A stretch of 64,000 nucleotides of DNA from Pedococcus sp031456495 (GTDB lineage Bacteria; Actinomycetota; Actinomycetes; Actinomycetales; Dermatophilaceae), in assembly GCF_031456495.1 (NCBI RefSeq), contig NZ_JAVDUW010000002.1, positions 124,001 to 188,000 on the forward strand, read 5' to 3'. How positions within the stretch are numbered: position 1 is the stretch's first letter; every line of letters starts with the position of its first letter. Positions 34,592 to 43,481 of the stretch are shown here, one piece after another. Made by a program: the position numbers and the translations under genes. The notes under the pieces were generated by a model. It did no database searches. It saw nothing but the letters and a program-made list of their open reading frames with translations, and had not been told where the DNA came from.

Positions 34592-34683
34592 GTCCGCCCA
34601 CGGCGACGGAGCCCTATGTCCGCCCACGGCGACGGAGCCCTTCGTCCGCCCACGGCGACGGAGCCCTTTGTCCGCCCACGGCG
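34592..34683. repeat. 26-bp tandem repeat, about 3.5 copies
   Basis: A unit starting GTCCGCCCACGGCGACGGAG followed by CCCTNN is repeated at 34592, 34618 and 34644, with a partial copy from 34670. The copies differ only in the last two bases (AT, TC, TT). Head-to-tail with no spacers, so a minisatellite-like array rather than CRISPR. Confidence 0.92.
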
Positions 34684-34853
34684 GAATTGAGCCGACTCGA
34701 CTCAGGGCCGGGAACAGGGTGGGGAACCGCCGCGTTGCGCACGGTGAGCCACCTGACCGGCCCGCAGTACGGACGTGGGAGGGGTGGCCCGTTCGTCCCG
34801 ATCGCGTATCGGTCGCCGAATGGGACGCGCCACGGTCAGGCAGCACGGATAGC

Positions 34854-34870
34854 ATCGAGATGATCTCGAT
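34854..34870. promoter_or_regulatory. perfect inverted repeat upstream of clpC
   Basis: ATCGAGAT-G-ATCTCGAT, an 8-1-8 perfect inverted repeat 17 bases before the clpC ATG. TAGCAT just upstream (34850-34855) could be a -10 box, so the repeat would cover the transcription start. It does not resemble the ClgR box I know for clp genes. Confidence 0.6.
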
Positions 34871-34887
34871 AGGCAGGAGCAGAAGAG

Positions 34888-37410
34888 ATGTTTGAACGGT
34901 TCACCGATCGGGCCCGGAGGGTGGTCGTGCTCGCGCAGGAAGAGGCGCGCATGCTCAACCACAACTACATCGGGACCGAGCACATCCTGCTCGGCCTCAT
35001 CCACGAGGGTGAGGGTGTCGCCTCCAAGGCCCTTGAGAGCCTTGGCATCTCGCTGGAGTCGGTCCGCGAGCAGGTCCAGGAGATCATCGGCCAGGGGCAG
35101 CAGGCCCCGAGCGGCCACATCCCCTTCACGCCGCGTGCGAAGAAGGTCCTCGAGCTGAGCCTGCGCGAGGCGCTGCAGCTCGGCCACAACTACATCGGCA
35201 CCGAGCACATCCTGCTCGGGCTCATCCGCGAGGGTGAGGGCGTCGCCGCCCAGGTCCTCGTCAAGCTGGGCGCGGACCTCAACCGCGTGCGCCAGCAGGT
35301 CATCCAGCTCATCTCCGGCTACCAGGGCAAGGAGGGCGGCGCGACCGCCGGCGTCGGCGCGGGCGTCCAGCAGGAGGGCACTCCTGCCGGCTCGCTGGTG
35401 CTCGACCAGTTCGGCCGCAACCTCACCATGGCCGCCCGCGAGGGCAAGCTCGACCCGGTCATCGGGCGCGAGAAGGAGATCGAGCGGGTCATGCAGGTGC
35501 TGTCCCGCCGCACCAAGAACAACCCCGTCCTCATCGGCGAGCCCGGTGTCGGCAAGACGGCGGTCGTCGAGGGCCTGGCCCAGGACATCGTCAAGGGCGA
35601 GGTCCCCGAGACCCTCAAGGACAAGCAGCTCTACACCCTCGACCTCGGCGCGCTCGTCGCCGGCAGCCGCTACCGCGGTGACTTCGAGGAGCGGCTGAAG
35701 AAGGTCCTCAAGGAGATCCGCACCCGCGGCGACATCATCCTGTTCATCGACGAGATCCACACCCTCGTGGGTGCGGGTGCCGCCGAGGGCGCGATCGACG
35801 CCGCCAGCATCCTCAAGCCGATGCTGGCCCGCGGCGAGCTCCAGACCATCGGTGCCACCACCCTGGACGAGTACCGCAAGCACATCGAGAAGGACTCGGC
35901 GCTCGAGCGCCGGTTCCAGCCGATCCAGGTCGCCGAGCCCACGCTCAGCCACGCGATCGAGATCCTCAAGGGCCTGCGCGACCGCTACGAGGCGCACCAC
36001 CGCGTGTCCATCACGGACGCCGCGCTGGTCTCCGCGGCCAACCTCGCCGACCGGTACATCAACGACCGGTTCCTGCCGGACAAGGCGATCGACCTCATCG
36101 ACGAGGCGGGCGCGCGACTGCGCATCCGCCGGATGACCGCACCGCCGGACCTGCGCGAGTTCGACGAGAAGATCGCCTCCGTGCGGCTCGAGAAGGAGTC
36201 GGCCATCGACGGCCAGGACTTCGAGAAGGCCGCCCGCCTGCGCGACGACGAGAAGAAGCTGCTCGCCCAGAAGGCCGAGCGCGAGTCGCAGTGGAAGTCC
36301 GGCGACATGGACGTCGTGGCCGAGGTCGACGAGGAGCTCATCGCCGAGGTGCTGGCTGCCTCGACGGGCATCCCGGTCTTCAAGCTCACCGAGGAGGAGT
36401 CCTCGCGGCTGCTCCACATGGAGGACGAGCTGCACAAGCGCATCGTCGGCATGGACGACGCCATCAGGGCGCTGTCCCAGGCGATCCGCCGCACCCGCGC
36501 CGGCCTGAAGGACCCGCGTCGTCCCGGTGGCTCGTTCATCTTCGCCGGCCCGACCGGTGTCGGTAAGACCGAGCTGGCCAAGACGCTCGCCGAGTTCCTC
36601 TTCGGCGACGAGGACAGCCTGATCCAGCTCGACATGAGCGAGTTCTCCGAGAAGCACACCGTCTCGCGGCTGTTCGGCTCGCCTCCCGGCTACGTCGGCT
36701 ACGAGGAGGGCGGCCAGCTCACCGAGAAGGTGCGGCGCAAGCCGTTCTCGGTGGTGCTGTTCGACGAGGTCGAGAAGGCCCACCCGGACATCTTCAACAG
36801 CCTGCTGCAGGTGCTCGAGGACGGCCGCCTCACCGACTCCCAGGGTCGGATGGTCGACTTCAAGAACACCGTGATCATCATGACCACGAACCTCGGCACC
36901 CGTGACATCGCCAAGGGCGTCTCGCTCGGCTTCTCGGCCGGCCCCGACTCCCGCAGCGACTACGAGCGGATGAAGAACAAGGTGACGGACGAGCTGAAGC
37001 AGCACTTCCGCCCCGAGTTCCTCAACCGGGTCGACGACACCATCGTCTTCCCGCAGCTCACGCAGGCCGAGATCGTCGCCATCGTCGACCTCGAGATCGC
37101 CAAGCTCGACAAGCGGCTCAAGGACAAGGACATGGGCATCGAGCTCACCATCGACGCCAAGAACCTCCTGGCGAAGAAGGGCTACGACCCGGTCCTCGGC
37201 GCCCGCCCGCTGCGGCGCACGATCCAGCGCGAGATCGAGGACGTCCTGTCCGAGAAGATCCTCTACGGCGAGCTCAAGGCCGGCGAGCTGGTCCTGGTCA
37301 AGACCGAGGGCGAGGGCAAGGCGGAGACGTTCACCTTCACCGGCACCCCGCACCCCGGCAGCCTCGACCTCCCGGTCGTGCAGACCGTGGGCGACGCCAG
37401 CGAGGGCTGA
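34888..37410 (+). CDS. clpC: ATP-dependent Clp protease ATPase subunit ClpC
   Basis: 840 residues, full length. Two N-terminal Clp repeats (about 1-145, each with HNYIGTEHILLGL), first AAA+ domain with Walker A GEPGVGKT, a UVR-containing middle region (DFEKAARLRDDEKKLL), second AAA+ domain with Walker A GPTGVGKT and a C-terminal D2 small domain. It unfolds substrates for ClpP. AGGAG (34874-34878) and an operator-like inverted repeat precede it. Confidence 0.97.
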   Translation: MFERFTDRARRVVVLAQEEARMLNHNYIGTEHILLGLIHEGEGVASKALESLGISLESVREQVQEIIGQGQQAPSGHIPFTPRAKKVLELSLREALQLGHNYIGTEHILLGLIREGEGVAAQVLVKLGADLNRVRQQVIQLISGYQGKEGGATAGVGAGVQQEGTPAGSLVLDQFGRNLTMAAREGKLDPVIGREKEIERVMQVLSRRTKNNPVLIGEPGVGKTAVVEGLAQDIVKGEVPETLKDKQLYTLDLGALVAGSRYRGDFEERLKKVLKEIRTRGDIILFIDEIHTLVGAGAAEGAIDAASILKPMLARGELQTIGATTLDEYRKHIEKDSALERRFQPIQVAEPTLSHAIEILKGLRDRYEAHHRVSITDAALVSAANLADRYINDRFLPDKAIDLIDEAGARLRIRRMTAPPDLREFDEKIASVRLEKESAIDGQDFEKAARLRDDEKKLLAQKAERESQWKSGDMDVVAEVDEELIAEVLAASTGIPVFKLTEEESSRLLHMEDELHKRIVGMDDAIRALSQAIRRTRAGLKDPRRPGGSFIFAGPTGVGKTELAKTLAEFLFGDEDSLIQLDMSEFSEKHTVSRLFGSPPGYVGYEEGGQLTEKVRRKPFSVVLFDEVEKAHPDIFNSLLQVLEDGRLTDSQGRMVDFKNTVIIMTTNLGTRDIAKGVSLGFSAGPDSRSDYERMKNKVTDELKQHFRPEFLNRVDDTIVFPQLTQAEIVAIVDLEIAKLDKRLKDKDMGIELTIDAKNLLAKKGYDPVLGARPLRRTIQREIEDVLSEKILYGELKAGELVLVKTEGEGKAETFTFTGTPHPGSLDLPVVQTVGDASEG

Positions 37411-37450
37411 GCCACAGAGCCGGTGTGCCGCGCGGCATACCGGAACCGCA

Positions 37451-37486
37451 CGAAGGGGCGGCACCCGAACGGGTGCCGCCCCTTCG
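37451..37486. terminator. bidirectional terminator after clpC
   Basis: Perfect 16-bp stem CGAAGGGGCGGCACCC / GGGTGCCGCCCCTTCG with a GAAC loop, followed by TCGTGTTC. It separates clpC from the convergent DUF305 gene and can serve both. Confidence 0.9.
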
Positions 37487-37497
37487 TCGTGTTCGGG

Positions 37498-38193
37498 TCA
37501 GACCAGCCGCTGGAGCATGTCCCGCATGTAGCCGACCTGCACCGACTGGGTCACGTGGATCTCGTCGCCCATCTGGGTGGCGACGTCGTCGCGGCCGTCG
37601 CGGTGCTGGGTCACCACCATCGCCAGTGCGCCCTCGTGGTGGCGGGTCATGAGCTGCAGCCACAGCCGGTCCGCGGAAGCACCACGGGCCCTCGAGAGCT
37701 CGTCGAGCTGGTCCTGGCTCGCCATCCCCGGCATGCCTGCGTGGTCGTGCATGCCGGACCCGCGCCGGGGGTCCGTGGCCTGCAGCGGCACGGACTGGCC
37801 CCGGTCGCGCAGCCAGCGCGCCATGGCGTCGATCTCGGGCCGCTGCTCGTCGGCGATGCGGTCCGCCAGCGCCTTCACCTGGGTGTCGGCGAGGTGGTCG
37901 CGGGCGAGCTCGACCATGACGATGGCCTGGGCGTGGTGGACGATCATGTCCTGCATGAAGCTCACGTCGTCGGCGTCGGGCTTCCCGGTCGCGGACGGCA
38001 GTGCGGCAGAGCCGGTCAGCGACGCGTTCGGCGCGCCGGGGCGGCCCGGTTGCAGGACGGGGGCGGTGGGGGAGGTCGCGGTCGAGGAGGGCGTGGGGTC
38101 CTGCTGCCCCGAGCAGCCGGCCACGGCGGTGGCGGCGAGCAGCGGGAGCACGAGGGCCAGCGGTCGACGACGCGTGCGGAGGCAAGTCAACAC
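37498..38193 (-). CDS. DUF305-domain lipoprotein
   Basis: 231 residues from GTG 38193. Signal with lipobox VAGC, Cys27, so lipid-anchored and exported. The DUF305 fold follows: FMQDMIVHHAQAIVMVELA at about 79-97 and WLQLMTRHHEGALAMV later, with paired histidines in each half and a His/Met-rich loop (GMHDHAGMPGM). DUF305 proteins are ferritin-like helical bundles; the His/Met content suggests metal binding, possibly copper, which is inference. Confidence 0.9.
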   Translation of the reverse strand: MLTCLRTRRRPLALVLPLLAATAVAGCSGQQDPTPSSTATSPTAPVLQPGRPGAPNASLTGSAALPSATGKPDADDVSFMQDMIVHHAQAIVMVELARDHLADTQVKALADRIADEQRPEIDAMARWLRDRGQSVPLQATDPRRGSGMHDHAGMPGMASQDQLDELSRARGASADRLWLQLMTRHHEGALAMVVTQHRDGRDDVATQMGDEIHVTQSVQVGYMRDMLQRLV

Positions 38194-38337
38194 GAATGCA
38201 CCCTAACGCGTGACTTTTTACCGGATACAGGGCAAACCCCTCTTGTGACCCGGAACAGCGCCTGACGAGGGTGGGTGGCACGCCCGAGTCCGGCACTGAA
38301 GGGGTGCCGGAACGGGTGCGACGGCAGGAGCCTCCGC

Positions 38338-39705
38338 ATGAGAACGCGTTCCACGGTGCTCGCCACCCTGGCCGCCCTCGCCCTGAGCGTCCCAGCAACC
38401 GCGGCGTGGGCCGCGGACGGTGTCGGCATGTCCGGCACCCAGCTGGGAACGGACCAGGTCGGGCGCAGCCAGAACGTCGAGCACCTCGTCAACATCCCCA
38501 GCAGCGGTCCCCTCGCCGGGGCGACCGGCACCGACATGGCGTTCCAGGACGACATGGCGTTCGTGGGCAACTACAACGGGTTCGTCGTCTACGACGTCAC
38601 CAACCCCAAGAAGCCCCGGATGGTCGCCCAGGTGAGCTGCCCCGGCTCGCAGAACGACGTCAGCGTGTCGGGCGACCTGCTCTACCTGTCGACCGACTCC
38701 TCGCGCTCGGACGACTCGTGCCGGTCGACACCGCAGTCGGCCACGATCGAGTCCTCGTGGGAGGGCATCAAGATCTTCGACATCTCCGACGTGTCGAACC
38801 CGCGGTACATCAAGTCGGTCGAGACGTCGTGCGGTTCGCACACGCACACGCTCCTGCCGGGCGCCAAGAGCGACTACCTCTACGTGTCGAGCTACTCGCC
38901 GAGCGCGTCCTACCCCGACTGCCAGCCGCCGCACGACTCCATCTCGATCGTCGAGGTGCCGAGGAAGGCGCCGACGACGGCCCGGGTCGTGGCCGAGCCG
39001 AACCTGTTCCCCGACGGCGGCTACACCAACACCACGGGCTGCCACGACATCACCGTCCTGCCGTCGCGCAAGATCGCGGCGGGAGCGTGCATGGGTGACG
39101 GGATCATCCTCGACATCGCGAACCCGGTGGCCCCGAAGGTGCTCGACCGCGTGCGCGACACCGAGAACTTCGCGTTCTGGCACTCGGCGACCTTCAACCA
39201 GGACGCCACCAAGGTCGTCTTCACCGACGAGCTCGGCGGCGGCGGGGCGGCGACCTGCAACGCGGCGATCGGCCCGAACCGCGGCGCCAACGGGATCTAC
39301 GACCTCAGCAAGGACAACAAGCTGACCTTCCGGTCGTACTACAAGATCCCCCGGCACCAGTTCGACAGCGAGAACTGCGTCGCCCACAACGGGTCGCTGA
39401 TCCCGGGCGAGGGCCGCGACGTCATGGTCCAGTCCTGGTACATGGGCGGGACGAGCTTCTGGGAGTTCACCGACTCCGGCAACCCGCACGAGATCGGCTA
39501 CTTCGAGCGCGGACCTGTCGCCGCCGGCGCCCGCGACGGGGGTGGCACGTGGTCGTCGTACTACTACAACGGCACCGTCTACTCCTCCGACCTCGGCAAG
39601 GGGTTCGACGTCCTGCGGATCACCGACAAGGACCTGAAGAAGGCCTCGCAGGTGAAGATGAGCCGGCTCAACGTGCAGAGCCAGCCCGTCTACCAGGTGA
39701 AGTAG
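38338..39705 (+). CDS. secreted LVIVD-repeat beta-propeller-like protein
   Basis: 455 residues from ATG 38338, supported by AGGAG at 38326-38330. Signal peptide of about 30 residues ending AAWAADG. Repeated units of the form GxxVYDVTNPKKPRMV, IKIFDISDVSNPRYIKSV and GIILDIANPVAPKVLD are LVIVD repeats, which build a propeller-like fold. Eight or more cysteines suggest disulfides outside the cell. Function is unknown. Confidence 0.88.
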   Translation: MRTRSTVLATLAALALSVPATAAWAADGVGMSGTQLGTDQVGRSQNVEHLVNIPSSGPLAGATGTDMAFQDDMAFVGNYNGFVVYDVTNPKKPRMVAQVSCPGSQNDVSVSGDLLYLSTDSSRSDDSCRSTPQSATIESSWEGIKIFDISDVSNPRYIKSVETSCGSHTHTLLPGAKSDYLYVSSYSPSASYPDCQPPHDSISIVEVPRKAPTTARVVAEPNLFPDGGYTNTTGCHDITVLPSRKIAAGACMGDGIILDIANPVAPKVLDRVRDTENFAFWHSATFNQDATKVVFTDELGGGGAATCNAAIGPNRGANGIYDLSKDNKLTFRSYYKIPRHQFDSENCVAHNGSLIPGEGRDVMVQSWYMGGTSFWEFTDSGNPHEIGYFERGPVAAGARDGGGTWSSYYYNGTVYSSDLGKGFDVLRITDKDLKKASQVKMSRLNVQSQPVYQVK

Positions 39706-39721
39706 GCGCACGACACGACGA

Positions 39722-39754
39722 CGGCGGCCCGGACCCTCGTGGTCCGGGCCGCCG
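39722..39754. terminator. terminator after the LVIVD gene
   Basis: Perfect 14-bp stem CGGCGGCCCGGACC / GGTCCGGGCCGCCG with loop CTCGT, located 17 bases after the stop at 39705. Confidence 0.88.
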
Positions 39755-39778
39755 ACGCGTCCCCCTACTCTGGAGACC

Positions 39779-40948
39779 GTGCGTTTCGAGAACCTTCCCC
39801 GTCGCTCCGTGGTCCTGGGTGGTGCCGCAGCCTCGCTGGTGCTGGCTGCCTGCTCCAAGGCGAAGCCCAAGCCCGCCGCCCCCAGCACCTCCTCCACGAC
39901 GACCACGACCGCCCCGCCCAAGCCGCGGGTGACCGGTGCCGGCCTGCCGGCCGACCTGCTCACCGCCCTGACCGCGCTCTACCTCGGTGGGACCGTCCCT
40001 GCCTCGGGCGCGGTGGCGACGGCACTCGGCAGGCGCAAGCCGGTGGCCGCGCCCCCGAAGGTCGTCGGCACCACCGGGACGTGGAAGGGCACGCCCATCG
40101 CCACGGTGACGACCGGCAAGGACCTCACCCTGCTGGTCAAGCGCGGCAAGGGCTGGTCGGTCGTCGGCGGCTGGTGGCCATCGCTCGCGGTGGGCCGGCC
40201 GGCGTCGAAGACGATGCGGGTGCTCGCCATCGGCTCCGACGCCCGCAACCCCCAGCCGGTGACCAAGTGCCGCGGCGACGCCCTGCACATCATCGGCGTC
40301 GACCCGGCCAAGGGGGTCGGCGGCATCGTCGGCATCCCGCGTGACTCGTGGGTCCCGCTGGCCAGCGGCGGCAACGCCAAGATCAACGCCTCCCTCGTCT
40401 TCGGCGGCGTCTCCGGGATGGTGCACTCGGTCTCCCGGGTCTCCGGGGTCCAGATCGACGGGTACGTCATCACCGGCTTCAAGGGCTTCCGGGCCATGAT
40501 CTCGGCCCTTGGCGGCGTCGTCGTCGTGGCGAGCAAGTCGCTGACGAGCGTCGACGGGTTCCGGATCGTCAAGCCGGGCACCAACCGCCTCGACGCCAAG
40601 CACGCCCTCGCCTTCGCCCGCGAGCGCAAGCACCTGCCCAACGGCGACTTCGGCCGGTCGGCCAACCAGGGGGTCCTCATCAAGTCCGGCGTCGCCATGG
40701 CGCAGAAGGCCGGGGCCGCCCAGCTCGCGAAGCTGCTGTCCCGCATGGGTCCTCACCTGCAGACCGACCTGACGGTCGAGGAGGTCCTCAACCTGTCGGC
40801 GAGCCTGTACCTCTCGCCGGCCGCGAAGATCCCCAACAAGGTCGTGCCGGGTGACGTCGGCACCCGCGACGGCCAGTCGGTCGTCCTGCTCGGCGGCGGC
40901 GCGAAGTCGATCTTCGCCGACATGCGCGACGGCCACCTCCGTGCCTGA
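39779..40948 (+). CDS. LytR-CpsA-Psr (LCP) family protein, lipid-anchored
   Basis: 389 residues. N-terminus has a twin arginine (RR at 8-9) and lipobox LAAC with Cys25. A Thr/Pro linker and a variable region precede the LCP domain (about 145-370) with VLAIGSDAR, DALHIIGVDP, GIVGIPRDSWVPL and the arginine-containing ARERKHLPNGDFGRSANQ. LCP enzymes transfer glycopolymers from lipid carriers to peptidoglycan. TACTCT at 39765-39770 lies eight bases before GTG 39779, a leaderless layout. It is unusual in starting with a lipoprotein signal instead of the usual membrane helix. Confidence 0.88.
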   Translation: MRFENLPRRSVVLGGAAASLVLAACSKAKPKPAAPSTSSTTTTTAPPKPRVTGAGLPADLLTALTALYLGGTVPASGAVATALGRRKPVAAPPKVVGTTGTWKGTPIATVTTGKDLTLLVKRGKGWSVVGGWWPSLAVGRPASKTMRVLAIGSDARNPQPVTKCRGDALHIIGVDPAKGVGGIVGIPRDSWVPLASGGNAKINASLVFGGVSGMVHSVSRVSGVQIDGYVITGFKGFRAMISALGGVVVVASKSLTSVDGFRIVKPGTNRLDAKHALAFARERKHLPNGDFGRSANQGVLIKSGVAMAQKAGAAQLAKLLSRMGPHLQTDLTVEEVLNLSASLYLSPAAKIPNKVVPGDVGTRDGQSVVLLGGGAKSIFADMRDGHLRA

Positions 40949-41441
40949 CGTCGTCGTCCGGCCGGCGCGGGCGGCGGACATCCGGACGATCCGCGAGATC
41001 GTCCGCCCCCTCGCCGAGTCGCGGGTGCTCGTCTCCAAGGACGCGGTCACCTACTACGAGGCGCTCCAGGAGTTCCGGGTCGCCGAGCTCGACGGCCTCG
41101 TCGTCGGCTGTGGCGCCCTGCACGTCATGTGGGAGGACCTCGCCGAGATCCGCACGCTCGCCGTCCGTCCGGAGGCCAAGGGGTCCGGCGTCGGCGGCCG
41201 GCTGCTCGACGCGCTGGTCGAGGACGCGAGGGCGCTGGGGCTGAGCCGGTTGTTCTGCCTCACCTTCGAGGTCGACTTCTTCGCCCGCCACGGCTTCGAG
41301 GTCATCGAGGGCCGGGCCGTGGACCCCGAGGTGTATGCCGAGCTGGTGCGCTCGTACGACGAGGGCGTGGCCGAGTTCCTCGACCTCGAGCGGGTCAAGC
41401 CCAACACCCTCGGCAACACCCGCATGCTGCGGACCCTCTGA
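40941..41441 (+). CDS. argA: amino-acid N-acetyltransferase (N-acetylglutamate synthase, short actinobacterial type)
   Basis: 166 residues, a stand-alone GNAT domain: CGALHVMWEDLAEIRTLAVRPEAKGSGVGGRLLDAL includes the acetyl-CoA-binding R/Q-x-x-G-x-G/A loop. The ending LDLERVKPNTLGNTRML matches the mycobacterial single-domain NAGS that begins arginine synthesis. GTG 40941 overlaps the LCP gene by eight bases. Confidence 0.88.
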   Translation: MPDVVVRPARAADIRTIREIVRPLAESRVLVSKDAVTYYEALQEFRVAELDGLVVGCGALHVMWEDLAEIRTLAVRPEAKGSGVGGRLLDALVEDARALGLSRLFCLTFEVDFFARHGFEVIEGRAVDPEVYAELVRSYDEGVAEFLDLERVKPNTLGNTRMLRTL

Positions 41442-41492
41442 GGCGGAGGCCGGCGCGCACCGAGAGCGTCACCAGCGCGTACGGGCGGGGGC

Positions 41493-41897
41493 TCAGCCCG
41501 CGTCGACGTACAGGCAGAAGGGGTGGCCGTCGGGGTCCAGCATCACCCTGACGTCGTCCTGCGGCTGGTGGGCCGCAAGCGTCGCCCCGGCGGCCTCGGC
41601 GTGGGCCACGGCCGCAGCCAGGTCCCGGGCGCCTACGTCGAGGTGGGACATCATCCGCTGTTCGCCGGGACGGCCCGGCCACACCGGCCGGTGGTAGTCG
41701 TCCTCCCGCTGGAACGCGAGGTTGGCCCTCGCGCCCGGGACGGGGATCGTGCACCACTGCGGGGTGTCGGTGTCGAGCGGCCAGCCCAGCAGCTCCCGGT
41801 AGAACCGGGCGAGTGCCTGCGGGTCCGGGCTGTCGAGCACGGTGCCGAGCCACCCGGTGAGGTGGGGGCGGGGTGCGGGCGTGCGGCCGTCGGTCAC
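41493..41897 (-). CDS. VOC (glyoxalase-like) protein
   Basis: 134 residues, one vicinal-oxygen-chelate module pair: LGTVLDSPDPQALARFYRELLGWPL at the start and VMLDPDGHPFCLYVD at the end. Many such proteins bind small ligands or confer drug resistance, and no substrate is evident. A copy of the octamer CGGCATAC abuts the GTG start at 41897. Confidence 0.82.
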   Translation of the reverse strand: MTDGRTPAPRPHLTGWLGTVLDSPDPQALARFYRELLGWPLDTDTPQWCTIPVPGARANLAFQREDDYHRPVWPGRPGEQRMMSHLDVGARDLAAAVAHAEAAGATLAAHQPQDDVRVMLDPDGHPFCLYVDAG

Positions 41898-41930
41898 GGC
41901 ATACCTCCTCGGTCGGGGCCCACCACCGTC

Positions 41931-43481
41931 TCAGGAGCCGCCGACACGCGCCCGTCGCGCGGAGAGGCGGATCCGCACCGTCGCCGCCAACACCAGCACC
42001 AGCAGCCCGCTGACCACGCCGAAGCCGAGCTGGGGCACGAGCGGCAGCGCGATCCCGATGCCGCCGCCGATGACCCAGGCGATCTGCAGCACCGTCTCGG
42101 ACCAGGCGAAGACCCGTGTGCGCACCGACTCCTCGATGTCGCGCTGCACCACCGCGTCGCTGCTGAGCTTGATGAGCTGCGCGGTGAGACCGGCGCACAG
42201 GCCGAGGGCGAGCAGGGTGCCGAGGGAGTAGAAGACCGCGGCGGCCAGGGCGGCGAGGACCTCGGCGATGAGCGCCACCGCGACGATGACGTCCGGCCGG
42301 TGGCTGCGCAGCGCGTTCCCGACGACCGTGCCCAGGGCGTTGCCGGCTCCCGCGGCGCCCACGACGAGGCCGAGCACGACGGTCCCGTTGTGGCCGGGGA
42401 TGGGGTGCTCGCGCATGAGGAAGGCCATGAACAGGGTGAGGAAACCCGTGAGCAGCCGTGCACCGATGGCGCTGCACACGGCAGCGAGAACCGTCGGGGG
42501 GAGGGCGGCGACCCGGGCCCGGATCCGAGACAGGAAGCCGGCGCGCTGCTCGTGGGTGGCCGTGCGCGGCAGGTGCAGGGGCACCGTGTCGGCGATGTCG
42601 TGCTCGCCGGCGCTGGAGTCGACACGGGCAGGCAGCCGGATCGCCTGGATGGTCGCCACGACGTAGATGAGGAACGCCAGCCGCAGCGACCACTGCGGCC
42701 CGATCCGGGCGGCAGCGCCCGCCAGGCCGCCACCGATCGCCATCCCAGCCACGCCGGCCAGGGCGCTGCGGGAGTTGGCGTTGACGAGGCTGAAGCCGGC
42801 CGGGAGCAGGCGGGGCACGGCAGCCGCCCGCGTGACGCCGTAGGCCTTGGACGCCACGAGGCACCCCAGCGCCGCCGGGAAGAGCCAGGCCGAGTGGTCG
42901 GCGACCGCGCCGGCGAGCACCCAGCACAGAAACGCGCGCAGGGCCAGGGTGGTCCCGATGGCCCAGCGGCGGCCGTGGCGGAAGCGGTCGAGCAGCGGCC
43001 CGATGAACGGCGCCAGGAGGGCGAACGGCGCCATCGTCAGCGCGAGGAACTGCGCGACCTGGCCGCGGGCCTCGTCGGTCGGGATCGCGAAGATCGTGCC
43101 GGCGAGGGAGACGGTGAGCGCGGCGTCGCCCATGAGGTTGACGAAGTGCAGCTCGATGAGCCGGGCCAGCCCGGTCTCGCCGGCGCCCGCGGACGCGGTG
43201 TAGGCGCGTGCCCGCTGGGCCCCGGCACGGCCACCCCGCCCGGCCAGCCGCGCACCGGCAACCGTTCCCCGGCCGATGGCGCGACCGGTCCGCACCGCCC
43301 GGTGGCGGAACGATCCGGCACCCCTCCGGGAACCCTCGGAGGCCGGGGAGCCGGCCCCACCGCTCCCGCCGGCCTGCGCCCGGGAGCCGTCCCCGCCACG
43401 GTGCTCGCGGGAGCCGGCGCCACCCCGGTGGTTCCGGGGTCCGGGGGGCTGCTGACCGGTCGCGCCGGGCCCGTCGGTCAT
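41931..43481 (-). CDS. MFS transporter
   Basis: 516 residues. About 95 N-terminal residues are Gly/Arg/Ala-rich and disordered-looking. Around 11-12 hydrophobic helices follow from about residue 105 (LARLIELHFVNLMGDAALTVSLAGTIF) to the end. The RFRHGRRW segment matches the MFS loop 2-3 motif. Its ATG overlaps the mutY stop (ATGA). Substrate unknown. Confidence 0.82.
   Translation of the reverse strand: MTDGPGATGQQPPGPRNHRGGAGSREHRGGDGSRAQAGGSGGAGSPASEGSRRGAGSFRHRAVRTGRAIGRGTVAGARLAGRGGRAGAQRARAYTASAGAGETGLARLIELHFVNLMGDAALTVSLAGTIFAIPTDEARGQVAQFLALTMAPFALLAPFIGPLLDRFRHGRRWAIGTTLALRAFLCWVLAGAVADHSAWLFPAALGCLVASKAYGVTRAAAVPRLLPAGFSLVNANSRSALAGVAGMAIGGGLAGAAARIGPQWSLRLAFLIYVVATIQAIRLPARVDSSAGEHDIADTVPLHLPRTATHEQRAGFLSRIRARVAALPPTVLAAVCSAIGARLLTGFLTLFMAFLMREHPIPGHNGTVVLGLVVGAAGAGNALGTVVGNALRSHRPDVIVAVALIAEVLAALAAAVFYSLGTLLALGLCAGLTAQLIKLSSDAVVQRDIEESVRTRVFAWSETVLQIAWVIGGGIGIALPLVPQLGFGVVSGLLVLVLAATVRIRLSARRARVGGS

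Larger units (their letters stand above)
34579..34887. other. 309-base non-coding stretch before clpC
   Basis: Holds the 26-base tandem repeat (34592-34683), then about 170 bases that I cannot assign, and finally the clpC promoter and operator-like inverted repeat (34854-34870). I see no convincing ORF or RNA gene in it. Confidence 0.7.

Noticed and set aside
34592..34683. Possible CRISPR array
   Set aside because: Units are directly adjacent with no unique spacers, and no cas gene is present.
34700..34887. ClgR-type box before clpC
   Set aside because: No CGC-N5-GCG arrangement found by eye. The only clear symmetry is the 8-1-8 repeat at 34854-34870.
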